This document shows positions 1 through 7,958 of a DNA stretch of 10,281 nucleotides, piece after piece. Position numbers and translations under genes: made by a program. The stretch comes from Spirogloea muscicola (taxonomy: Eukaryota; Streptophyta; Zygnematophyceae; Spirogloeales; Spirogloeaceae): contig WELB01000027.1 in assembly GCA_009602725.1 (NCBI GenBank), positions 126,764 through 137,044 on the forward strand, in the 5' to 3' direction. Below the pieces are notes generated by a model. It was not told the origin of the DNA and made no database searches. It saw nothing but the letters and a program-made list of their open reading frames with translations. Within the stretch, counting starts at the first letter, position 1; each line of letters opens with the position of its first letter.

Positions 1-15
1 CGCGGACGCGGTAAG

Positions 16-60
<45 letters not shown>
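16..60. repeat. (GCC)15 trinucleotide repeat
   Basis: Fifteen uninterrupted GCC triplets. Read on the plus strand in one frame they would encode poly-Ala, but no start codon precedes them in the window and the run is not in the frame of the PH domain downstream. Just before it, positions 11-16 read GTAAGG directly after GCG, a good splice-donor match. The run may therefore lie at the start of an intron, or in leader or promoter DNA of the PH1-like gene. Triplet runs of this type recur in the MBF1/SAP promoter. Confidence 0.85.
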
Positions 61-61
<1 letters not shown>

Positions 62-311
62 AAGTCGCCGAAGCCGCCTGGTCCTCGGCAAACCACGTCG
101 AGGCTCAGACCAGCAGACGGCCCGTGGCAAGGATAGCTCTTGGTATGCCGGCGCCTGGCGGCCGCCGCGACGGCTCCGCGGCCTCGGGCTGTGAGCCGCG
201 CTTGCGCTTGCGACGGCCCGCTGGCGGCGGCGCTGCTTGTCGGCTGTCGTCTGCCCTGACTGTGCCCCCCGCCGCCGCCGCCGCCGCTGCCGGGGCGAGC
301 GCGGCGCGCAG

Positions 312-1513
312 CAGGATGTGGAGTTCTGGCACGGCGCGGAGCGCGCGGGCTGGCTCATGAAGCAAGGTGAGGCGGCCATGGAGAGCCCAGATGGCGGCAG
401 CTCGCCGGGGCGGCCGTGCACGACCAGGCCTCGTGGGTTGCCGTCGCCGTTTGTTGGGCTGTCACTGCGAGGGCCTCGGCGTGCCTGACTTAGTCCGTTA
501 GTGCCGCGACGGTGGTGAAGGCTGGACTTCCTCGCCGTAAACCGCACAGCCGGTTATGGCTCTGGGCTCGATGGCCTGGCCGGCCGGCGCTGATAGCACT
601 CGGTGGCCCCGCCTTGTCCTTGCGCAGGGGAGTGGATCAAGACGTGGCGACGGCGGTGGTTCGTCCTCAAGGACGGCGTAATCTTCTGGTTCAAGGAGAA
701 CACGGTCAGCAAGGTGCACACTACTCTCGCATGACCTCCGAGTGGTAGCAGTATTGCAGCAGTCCGAACCTTGTGCCTGGTTCTTAAAGTCCTGTTCTTA
801 TAGCAGCTGTTGTACTGTAGCAGAGGTCATGATGTGTTCCACAATCTCAAGCACAATCAAGAGCAAACAAGAGGTGTCATGCATGTTGCATGCTTTCTCT
901 GGTGGTGCTAGTCCACCAATCAGTTGCTACGCGTTTCACATTTGAGGCTGAGCACCTGAACCATTGGCCTTTGGATGCACACAATGGGAGGAGGGAAGTG
1001 TCAAGCAGGTGGAACCAAGATAACTGTTAAGAGAGACTGAATCTGACATGCTCTAAGAGGTAGTATTCTTGTTAAATTCCGCAGAATTCAATACCAAGGG
1101 GTGTCATCCACGTCAAGAACTGCCTAACCATCAAAGGTGCGGAGGATGTCCTCAACAAGCCACATGCGTTCGAGCTCTCCACCAGAAATGACACCATGTT
1201 CTTCATTGCCGACACAGACAAGGTGATGCTCGCACCTCGATCCCCACTGCCGACTTCAGATATCTCCTACTTGACGTTGTAGCGTGACCTTTTGCCTTTG
1301 TACTCTGCCTCTCCATACTCTCCCTCTTTTCGTATTGACACCTCCTCTGACATCAAGGTCCTCTCAACTCAACCTACTTGCCTGTCCTGTCAAGCTGTGC
1401 AGGAAAAGGAGGACTGGATCAACTCGGTTGGCCGTTCTATTGTGGAGCATTCTAAGTCTGTCACAGAGAACGAAATCTTTGACTATGACAGTGGTCAGGC
1501 CTCCACTCGTTAG
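312..1513 (+). CDS. PH1-like pleckstrin-homology domain protein, 4 exons, 5' end unresolved
   Basis: Small PH-domain protein that should bind membrane phosphoinositides. The Arabidopsis relative AtPH1 binds PI3P on endosomes and affects sorting of the metal transporter NRAMP1. Exons: about 312-366, 628-713, 1085-1222, 1403-1513; all junctions are GT-AG and phases match (1, 0, 0), giving about 129 visible residues. Motifs in order: GWLMKQGEWIKTWRRRWFVL, the basic lipid-binding strand pair; NCLTIKGAEDVLNKPHAFEL; and the C-terminal helix EKEDWINSVGRSIVEHS with the invariant PH Trp. The tail ends DYDSGQASTR. The AtPH1 family is about 145 residues, so only a short N-terminus is missing. No ATG lies in frame between the upstream in-frame stop (192-194) and the first recognisable residues (DVEFWHG, from 315). 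An AG acceptor at 310-311 or 313-314, joined to an exon left of the window, is the likeliest explanation. The intron 2 donor is GTGCAC, a weak site. Confidence 0.9.
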
Positions 1514-1586
1514 CACCCAGGAGGTTTCTCTCCTGATAACATCTGCCTTGCCAGGGCACACATGTAGGCCACACATCTGTAGACCA

Positions 1587-1591
1587 TGTAA
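1587..1591 (+). terminator. Candidate UGUAA poly(A) signal of the PH1-like gene
   Basis: TGTAA lies 74 nt past the stop codon at 1511-1513. UGUAA is the usual green-algal polyadenylation signal. Another copy is at about 1786-1790. The motif is short and occurs by chance, so this rests on position and lineage. Confidence 0.4.
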
Positions 1592-1927
1592 ATACACAAG
1601 AGTGTGGGACAGACCATGGATCTTTAAGGACTTCATTATAGTATGGCCTTCATTAGCTCAAAACAGGGAGTCTGAGTTGCTCGTCATCTTTCTCAAGGCC
1701 TAGTTTGTGCATCTACACAGCGGGATAAGCGAAGGCTCTCTTTCTACTGAAGGTCAGCCTCCAATTACATTACTACCTCGCAAATCTGTAACAATGAGTC
1801 GTACTCCAAAGTGTGGTGCTCTGCACCCATATGTGGACCCAACAATTGGACAGATAAACTTGAACGGGTTACATTGTACGAATTCTGCTGCATGATGTTT
1901 ATCGCTCAGCAGCTTCGCGCAAGTGAA

Positions 1928-1959
1928 AGATTGCAAGTAGAACTTTCTACTTGCAATCT
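1928..1959. repeat. Perfect 15-bp hairpin with 2-nt loop
   Basis: The left arm AGATTGCAAGTAGAA (1928-1942) is followed by CT and then its exact reverse complement (1945-1959). Pairing stops outside the arms (A at 1927, G at 1960). There is no U-tract of the bacterial terminator kind, and this is a nuclear genome. It could be a small palindromic insertion, a structured 3'-UTR element if either transcript reaches it, or a replication-slippage scar. Confidence 0.85.
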
Positions 1960-2290
1960 GAAAGACAAACTCAAGGCCAAGCACCCACGTTTCGGGCTGA
2001 CTTTTCACAGCCCTTGGCCCTTTGGATGTGCTAACTTCCAACAATCAAACACAAAGCTCGGTCCTGCTATTTGGGTATTAAGGTGTTCCATCAGTACATG
2101 TTCCTTGCTCAGAAGTGTCAACACTAACTCATTGACATGCGTACTGGATTCACTTGACCATGCAATGCCGAATTGACAGTAAGCTACTCAATCATTAATT
2201 CGTGCAGGATACCCATGCAGCTTCGTACACCATACCTATGCTAATAATGGCAATCTGCAGACGCTTCTAAGAATTGCTGTGATATTGCCC

Positions 2291-2503
2291 ATTCTGCTGC
2301 CAATGTGGTTGTCAAGCAGTGATGAACTGAGAAAAGCTGAGGAGAAGAAGCAAATCCGAGCTGGAAAATTTGTGGTTTTCTTACTAGCCACAAAGCAAGT
2401 ATAAGTCACACATTGCCAATGATGCCAACCCTGGACTACCAGACACGATACTACACCGATACATGACACATCACATGGAATCATTGATTCTGCTGCCAAT
2501 GTG
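2291..2503. repeat. Dispersed 17-bp direct repeat pair
   Basis: ATTCTGCTGCCAATGTG occurs at 2291-2307 and again at 2487-2503 in the same orientation. After each copy comes a loosely similar stretch containing TCAAG. A chance 17-mer match within 10 kb is unlikely, so this may be the remnant of a local duplication. No function can be assigned. Confidence 0.6.
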
Positions 2504-2548
2504 CTGGCATCAAGAGTGCACATCATTGAATTGAACACTGTCTGACAT

Positions 2549-2564
2549 TTACAGTCAGATTACA
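2549..2564 (-). terminator. Paired UGUAA poly(A) signals of MBF1
   Basis: On the minus strand TGTAA occurs twice, at 2564-2560 and 2553-2549. These lie about 36 and 47 nt beyond the MBF1 stop codon (2603-2601). The spacing suits a green-algal polyadenylation signal and implies a short 3' UTR. Confidence 0.45.
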
Positions 2565-2600
2565 AGTCTAAGTAGAGCAGAGTGCTTGCTAGGTCCATAA

Positions 2601-3785
2601 TCACTTCTTTCCCCTCAGCTTGGCCCCTAACACCCGCTCCAACTTGCTGATAATTTGCTGGTTAGGAATGGCCTTCCCAGATTCGTACTCTTGGATCACG
2701 TTAGGCTTCTCATTGATTTGCTGCACACAAGCAAGGCCACTGGCAAATAAGTCAGTCTCCTAACAATGTGTGAAGAGCAGTTTTTGACAGATGGCATGAG
2801 CAAGTAACGATCAGCACACGAGCACGGTTGCTGGTTTCAGCGATTGTGCACAAACTCATAGAGCAGCAGGTGCATGGTAAGCTTTCATGAATGCAAGAAG
2901 CACATGGAGAATACTAATAAGAAGAAATAAGCCCACTAACATCACATAGTATGTCTTTAGGTCTGCTTCTCCTAATTTGGTCAAGCTCTTGGTCTCAAGA
3001 ACAAAATTAGCACACAGGAGACATCTATAATTTTGAAGGGACAAATATACCTGAGCCAGTTGTGCTTGAGTCCACTTCTTATCAAGTCGAGCCTTCATTA
3101 TATTTGTTTTCAGCTCACTGGATATGCGTTCATCTGCCAGAGTCACTCACAGAAGCAAAGAAGTAATAAGGCTATACTAAGGAAAACATCTTAATTTATG
3201 ATGCCTCCAAGCATCAAAGATGATGACACTACATTCTACATGATCAGCAGCATAGCAAGGTTGAAACCGTCATTGCTATGCCTAGCATAGCTTGATTTAC
3301 ACGACTGCCTTTCAACGACAATCAATTGACTTATGAGTCCACATGACTTCATACTCGTTACAAAGTTGCAACCATGTGTAGCCTTGAGCAAAGAACTCAA
3401 TGAAAGGCTCGCGCAAGATACATACGAGTGAGGTTCTCCGAATCCTCGTCCAATTTCTTCGTATTCAATCCTGGGGTTGATGTTGCAGACTTATTGGTAG
3501 CGGCTGTGACTGCAAGCATCACGGCAACAAGAAACAGCACCCATCAGCACAAAGTACTCCCTTTATGATGCAAACTCAAAGGGCTCCAGGTCAAGCAGCT
3601 CCACAAGGGCCCCTCGAAAGCCTCTTGAAGGGCAAAGAGAGGAGGGACGAACATTTCTTAATCGTCTCAATCTCGGCGCCAGAACGGCGGGCTTCGTTCA
3701 CGGCTTTCTCATCCTTCTTGGCTGCAGCGTTGGGCGCCTTCTTGCGGATGACCACAGGCTCCCAGTCCTGGATGATGTGACTCAT
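2601..3785 (-). CDS. MBF1: Multiprotein bridging factor 1 (transcriptional coactivator), 4 exons
   Basis: MBF1 bridges TATA-binding protein and sequence-specific activators. In plants it also supports heat and oxidative stress responses, and its archaeal/yeast relatives act at stalled or colliding ribosomes. Exons on the minus strand: 3785-3653, 3509-3426, 3133-3051, 2720-2601. Phases are 1, 1, 0, all GT-AG, giving 139 residues, the usual family length. The N-terminal MBF1 domain starts [18 protein letters not shown] and contains [21 protein letters not shown]. The linker ends in [12 protein letters not shown]. The C-terminal Cro/C1-type helix-turn-helix contains [34 protein letters not shown] and the terminal [14 protein letters not shown]. 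Unusual points are Trp in place of the common Leu in DKKLTQAQ, and the Ala/Ser/Thr-rich linker. Introns are 143, 292 and 330 bp. The start is the first ATG of the conserved domain, directly downstream of a GC-rich leader shared with the divergent SAP gene. Confidence 0.96.
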
Positions 3786-3993
3786 CGTAGAGGCGGTAGT
3801 AGACGGCAGCGGCGGCGGCGGCGGCGGCGGCGGAGGCGGCGGCGGGTCCCCGCCTGCTGTCTCTGATCTCTTTCCCGCAAGCTTGCCAACAAACGCCGGG
3901 CAACCGCAGGCCTCTGAGCCGATGTGAGGCTACTCGCGGCGGCCGCGGCGGTCTATGCGGCAAGAAGCGGCTCCGGCAACGGCGCCGGCGGCG

Positions 3994-4057
3994 AGGGCGG
4001 CGGCGATGGCTGCGGCGGCGGCGGCGGCTAGGGCGGCGGCGATGGCTGCGGCGGCGG
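3994..4057. repeat. Tandem 28-bp repeat, 36-bp period, in promoter
   Basis: The unit starting AGGGCGGCGGCGATGGCTGC occurs at 3994-4021 and again at 4030-4057, with a short GC spacer. Together with neighbouring GGC runs it makes a strongly strand-biased block upstream of MBF1. It lies in leader or promoter DNA rather than a coding exon of either gene. Confidence 0.75.
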
Positions 4058-4415
4058 CAACGTGGACTCAAGGGACGGGCGTCTGACGACACGGCTCCAA
4101 CGAGGCGGGCGCCTCAAGTGATGGTTCGAGACGGTCGCGGGTGGGACGGTTGTGGACGCTTTCTCGAGCCCCTGCGGCGGCGGGGCCGCGTTCACACTAG
4201 CGCCGCCCCCGGGGGACCGTTCACACGGCGACTCGGCCTGAGGCCGCCACCTGATGCCGTCAGTCCGGGCACCCCGTCAGCGTCAGGGCCCACCGGGAGG
4301 CGGGGCGAGCCGTTGGCCCCGCGCGAAAGCCGAGCTCCGGCTCCTCCTCCGGCTCCCTCCCTCCTCGCCCCTCATTTCACTTCATTCAATCATGAAGGCC
4401 CTCTGCGAGCACCGG

Positions 4416-4450
4416 GGGCTGGCTTTTCCAGCCGCTCTTTCTACATTGGC
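4416..4450 (+). repeat. Fragment related to the 9058-9243 fold-back element
   Basis: GGGCTGGCTTTTCCAGCC (4416-4433) differs at one base from GGGCTGGCTTTGCCAGCC (9099-9116). Similarity continues weakly downstream: GCTCTTTCTACATTGGC here, CCTCTTCTCTATGGGC there. The core is itself palindromic (GGCTGG/CCAGCC), which raises the chance of convergence. It sits about 65-100 bp upstream of the chosen SAP start codon, inside the reading frame opened by the alternative ATG at 4392. Confidence 0.5.
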
Positions 4451-4514
4451 AGCCGCATTTCCGCCCCCCCCTCATTTTCCTCCTCCACACCTGGCCCCTG
4501 CCCGCGCCCGCGCC

Positions 4515-6615
4515 ATGGCGCCCGCCGCCGAGTACGCCGCCCTGCCGCGGCGCCGGCTCCAGGCGCTCTGCAAGCGGCGCGGCCTGCGGGCCAACGGCAG
4601 CAACAAGGACATGGCGGCGGCGCTCGCCGCCCTGGCCGCGGAGGTGAAGCCCCCCTCTTCTCTCCCTTCTGAAGGCCCACGCATGTGCATTGCCAAGACG
4701 GCTAACAAAGCCGCGCTCGTCACCAGCCAGATCTGTGGCCACTGCCCGTCCTGCTGCCATCTCAGTCGCACAAGAGCGCCAGTGCTCACCTGCAACCCTT
4801 GCTCTTCACGGCTGATCACAAAGATCTGGCAAATACCAAATGGCCGCCTCACGTTACCCCCCTCCTTGGCCAGACCCCCTTTGCAGACGAGGAACCTGCC
4901 GCAGCTTCTTCTGCGTCCGGTCCCATGGACGTGCAGGAGGGCAATGAAGCTCTTACCAGGCCTGATGGCAACGAGGCCGCCAACCTCGAACAGCCCATGC
5001 CGACAGGCCTGCTTGCGAGCACTTCAGACAACAGTTCCGATGGCCCTGGTCGAGCCAGTAGAGAAGGTGTGGCAGGATCCGGGGGGCCGCCCATGCTGGT
5101 TTCTCCTGCGGACGCTTGCGCTCGTGACGCACTGCAACAGCCACCGCCAAGCGACTCACAGGAGATGGACGTGCGCTCCACCTTGCAAGCTGAGGGAGGG
5201 CGACTGCAGGTTGCGCTAGAATTGCCAGCCAGAACAGAGGTACAAATCACCACAGTAACTCGTTGCTTTGCCGGTCTTGTCGGCCATGAATGCTTGCTAC
5301 AGAATGCATGGCAAATTACTAAGCTGACTGATGACGAGGATTGTACCTAGATGCAACTTCTGCAGCGTGCAGCTCGGGCCTCTCGGCAGCAGTCAGGGCA
5401 GGAACTGATCAGAGTGCCTTGAAAGCAGGTCAACGGGGAGTGTAGTGACTTCGTGTACTGGCGGCTACCACTGCCTTCTGCTGCATATGAGGAAGCAGCA
5501 GAGGCAACTGGCACCCTGTAAGTGCCCCATGGACTCTCTTCAATTCCCAGCATGCATACACAGTCATAAGAGTCTGCTATTCTTGAACTCGTTGGCCTCT
5601 TAGCACAGGCAAGGAGAGCCCTTTCAGCTCGAAAGGCAATCATATATTAGCTTCTTGACTGTGGGATCACAGAAGGACTTGGTTGCTTGGCAGGCAAGCG
5701 CGTGTTAGCGAGGTGCCCCAGAGCAAGAGCACGGGTGGGCTAGTTGAGCAGCTGCAGAAGTGGAGGGAAGAGGAAGAATCCAGCCGAGCACGCAGTGAGT
5801 CCAGTCACAAGGACAATTACAAGCGCCTCCCATTCTCTGTCAGGCTGAGCGTGGAGAGGGCCCTTCAATTGGCAGTCCGCCAGGGAGCTAGCCAGCGGGC
5901 CGCAGTACTTGCATTGAGGAGGGCAAGCAGGCCTCAGGAGGATAAAGCAGCCCTTGAACCAGCATCGCAAGAGACAACCAGCGGGCCTGGCCAGGCGGCC
6001 CCTGAGCCCTTCCTGCCATTGCAGCTGCTAAGAGAGGAGGAGGACAGAGGATCACATGAGGCGCAGGTTGGAAGTTGGCGTCACTTTCCCAAGCGGCGGC
6101 CATTTGCTCAGCGTGACAAGCGCTTGCAGCAGACTGTGGCGCAGGCAAAGCTGGTCAGCTGCACCCGGCGAGCGTCCACATTGGCGGCAAGGAGGCAGCA
6201 GGATGCAGCAGATCCAGCATACCCTTTTTCAAATGCAATAAACGGTGATCAAGAAGGAGGCCTTATCCCACATCCAGAGTCTGATGAGGGGGGTTGCAGT
6301 GCAGGGGATGCCAAAGAGACTGGGTCTTCAGATCACGACGAGGAGCTCTGTCGTGAACTCGACCAAGCACGCAATGCTCAGAGTGGTGGGTTGGCACCAG
6401 GTGAGGGTGCAAGCAAGAAGTGCACAAGACACAGGCTGGGGACACCTGATAAGCAGGCTCTTCTTTCCAGCCAGCGCACGGCACTCAGGTCTACAAAGGC
6501 TGACCAATGCCCAGAGAGGGCGGCGCTAGTTGCTGCGGCAATTGCAAGGAGGAGATCTCTACTTGCCAGCATATGCAGGCCACTCAGCCCGCCTGTGCAA
6601 GATGTGTGCTGCTGA
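4515..6615 (+). CDS. SAP-domain nuclear protein with long Arg/Ser-rich C-terminus (spliced)
   Basis: SAP is a short helix-extended-helix motif that binds AT-rich DNA or RNA in chromatin and RNA-processing proteins. Exon 1 (4515-4643) encodes MAPAAEYAALPRRRLQ, then ALCKRRGLRANGSNKDMAAA, matching SAP at residues about 8-40. The donor GAG|GTGAAG is followed by a pyrimidine-rich acceptor ending CATCTCAG (4765). Exon 2 from 4766 is in phase and encodes an acidic, Ser/Pro/Gln-rich linker containing GPMDVQEGNEAL. Its end is uncertain: GAG|GTACAA at 5239 is my choice; read through, the frame stops at 5348-5350. The last exon begins near 5694-5722 and ends at 6615. The start ATG has an excellent context (GCCATGG). 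ATG 4392 is in frame and would add 41 residues. Exon boundaries after 5209 are inferred. The specific family is not recognised beyond SAP. Confidence 0.6.
5694..6615 (+). other. Large 3' exon of the SAP gene (Met-less open frame)
   Basis: An open frame of about 300 codons ending at TGA 6613-6615. It contains no methionine codon, so it is not an independent gene unless joined to an upstream exon; the SAP gene is the obvious partner. Its protein starts with a charged helical stretch (LVEQLQKWREEEESSRAR), then RLPFSVRLSVERALQLAVRQ, a probable amphipathic helix. Arg-rich segments (FPKRRPFAQRDKR, RRASTLAARRQQD), an acidic linker (DHDEELCRELD) and a final ALVAAAIARRRSLL helix follow. Acceptors compatible with a phase-0 donor end at 5712 or 5721; the pyrimidine-richer one at 5693 needs a phase-2 donor. 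A short GT-AG intron at 6401-6470 is possible but shortens the protein. No family recognised. Confidence 0.65.
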
Positions 6616-7060
6616 ACTAGCTCCGGGAACATTTCATTTTTGTGCCATTTACGCTTGCCTCAAGCATGGCCTGCAAACCCGACCTGCCGGGTAATAGGAT
6701 AAGGCAATCATCAAGCATAGACATTTGAACCATTATTGCATGACGCAACAAGTTGCCTCCACCACTTCCGATACAATAATTGTCTCACGATGGGACCACG
6801 CTTTGTGGGCTCGCTTGGGCAAGTGGGCATTGCATGAATGCACATAGGTCAAAGGGAGTCAGTCGTGGATTTGTGAACGTGCTCTGCACTATCTTATGCC
6901 TCTTGTAAACTGCTGCTGGCATACTTGCCTTCTTGCCAAGCTTGATATTACGTATCTATAAAGATGTAGAGTCAAGCACAATGAAGCAAAATTGAAGCTG
7001 GAATATCTTGATTAGATCCTAAAGGGAATGTCATTGCAACCCAATTGCTCAGAACGCCTA
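6616..7060. other. 3' flank of the SAP gene, no gene seen
   Basis: Near-balanced composition and no long frame. A TGTAA at 6904-6908, about 290 nt beyond the stop, could be the poly(A) signal. The end of this stretch has CTTTATAATG (7062-7071), directly before the GC-rich repeat block begins. Nothing else is supported. Confidence 0.5.
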
Positions 7061-7226
7061 ACTTTATAATGTGACGTCCCCATTCGTTACGTGACGTTTA
7101 ACCTGGGTTAGTCGGTAACGCGTAGTAACGGTGCGCGGCCCCAGTATCGTTAGTCTCCCGAGCCCCACTGACGCGCGCAGTGACGCGCGCGCGCGACTAC
7201 GCGTGCGACGCGTGTGCGACGCTCGC

Positions 7227-7446
7227 CGGCGACGCGCGGCGCGCCAGAAGAGGAGCTGCTCGGCGATGCCGCCGTCGCATCGCCGCCGCGCCGCCGGAGC
7301 CGNCCGCATCGCCGCCGGCACCGCCGGGTAGCTCCCCTCTGGAAGCGGCGCGGCGGCGATGCGGCGGCGGCTCCGGCGGCGCGGCGGCGATGCGTCGGTG
7401 GCACCGCCGAGCAGCTCCTCTTCTTCTAGCGCGCCGCGCGTCACCG
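7227..7446. repeat. GC-rich imperfect palindrome with an ambiguous base
   Basis: The left arm (about 7227-7317) and right arm (about 7340-7446) are reverse complements at roughly 85-90%. For example AGAAGAGGAGCTGCTCGGC (7246-7264) pairs with GCCGAGCAGCTCCTCTTCT. GCGGCGCG-type runs pair on both sides. The single N of the window (7303) lies inside the left arm, where the arms also differ in length by about 2 bp, so the base caller probably struggled with this fold. Arg/Ala-rich frames on both strands here are composition artefacts. It abuts the inverted gag copy, so both probably arose in the same rearranged element. Confidence 0.8.
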
Positions 7447-7456
7447 TCGCGCGTCG

Positions 7457-7958
7457 CTTTGGACTTGGTCCATGGCGTTCATCTTACCACACTTCATCAA
7501 GAGGAGATTAAACGCCGTACGTAATCCTCAAAGTCGTCGTCGACCATACGGATAGCATCGAGCTGATTACGAGCATTAAGCTCTGCATGAACTTCGCCGT
7601 ACAATGTGGAGGAGCGAGTAAAGAAGTCCCAGGTGTTGTACTCTCTGAGTGTAGAGGACGACTTTGAGGATTACGGACTTTACGGACTTTGGGGATTATT
7701 ACCACACTTCATCAACAGGAGATGAAAACGCCGTACGTAATGCTCAAAGTCGTCCTCAATACCCAGGGAGTACAATACCTGGGACTTCTTTACTCGCTCA
7801 TTGAAGCACATTGACGGGGAAAATCATGCAGAGCTTAATGCCTGTAATCAGCTTATCGCTATCCGTATGGTCGGCGACGACCTTGAGGATTACGTACGGC
7901 GTTTTCATCTCCTGTTGATGGAGTGTGGTAATGTGAACGCCATGGACCAAGTCCAAAG
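7457..7958. repeat. Nested inverted duplications of a gag fragment
   Basis: 7457-7643 is the reverse complement of 7768-7958 at roughly 85-90% identity, ending with CTTTGGACTTGGTCCATGG against CCATGGACCAAGTCCAAAG. In the 124-bp spacer, 7654-7675 is a plus-strand scrap of the same gag region. 7698-7757 is a third, minus-strand copy matching 7876-7932, with 28 consecutive identical bases around CGTACGGCGTTTTCATC. The order is minus, plus scrap, minus, plus. A transcript would fold into a stem of about 190 bp with a smaller competing stem. The 7457 copy read on the minus strand has stops after DYVRRLISS, so it is not coding. Confidence 0.88.

Larger units (their letters stand above)
1514..2600. 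other. Intergenic region between convergent PH1-like and MBF1 genes
   Basis: This holds the 3' flanks of two genes that point at each other. Open frames here, such as 1811-2176 plus and 2236-2538 minus, match no family I recognise and have low-complexity or Cys/Ser/Leu-rich translations typical of chance frames. The structured pieces are the perfect hairpin at 1928-1959, a 17-bp direct repeat (2291-2307 and 2487-2503), and TGTAA motifs on both strands. No RNA gene was recognised. Confidence 0.6.
3786..4514. promoter_or_regulatory. GC-rich divergent promoter/leader region between MBF1 (-) and the SAP gene (+)
   Basis: About 730 bp separate the two start codons. The MBF1-proximal half has a GGC run near 3808-3843 and an imperfect 36-bp tandem unit (3994-4057). 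The SAP-proximal half contains pyrimidine-rich stretches (about 4340-4400 and 4455-4500) suited to a leader, plus two GTTCACAC copies near 4190 and 4218. No TATA box is evident, and long Arg/Ala frames here are composition artefacts. One short stretch (4416-4450) matches the fold-back element at 9099. Transcription start sites cannot be placed from sequence. Confidence 0.6.

Noticed and set aside
1-360. Long plus-strand Ala-rich frame open from 1 to 357, and a matching minus-strand frame at 105-365
   Set aside because: They arise from GCC-run composition, are out of frame with the PH domain, and contain no recognisable domain.
1811-2176. 121-codon plus-strand frame between the convergent genes
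   Set aside because: It crosses the perfect hairpin, has Cys/Ser/Leu-rich chance composition, and shows no domain or splice context.
3709-4092. Minus-strand Arg/Ala-rich frame upstream of MBF1
   Set aside because: It is driven by GGC repeats and is out of frame with MBF1 where the two overlap.
4849-5253. Minus-strand 134-codon frame under SAP exon 2
   Set aside because: Shadow of the plus-strand coding exon.
7070-7081. TGTGACGTCCCC as a possible LTR start
   Set aside because: Resembles LTR termini of some plant elements, but no second LTR, primer-binding site or matching end is visible.
7064-7524. Several Arg/Ala-rich frames on both strands through the GC palindrome
   Set aside because: Palindrome plus extreme GC guarantees similar frames on both strands; they also contain the ambiguous base.
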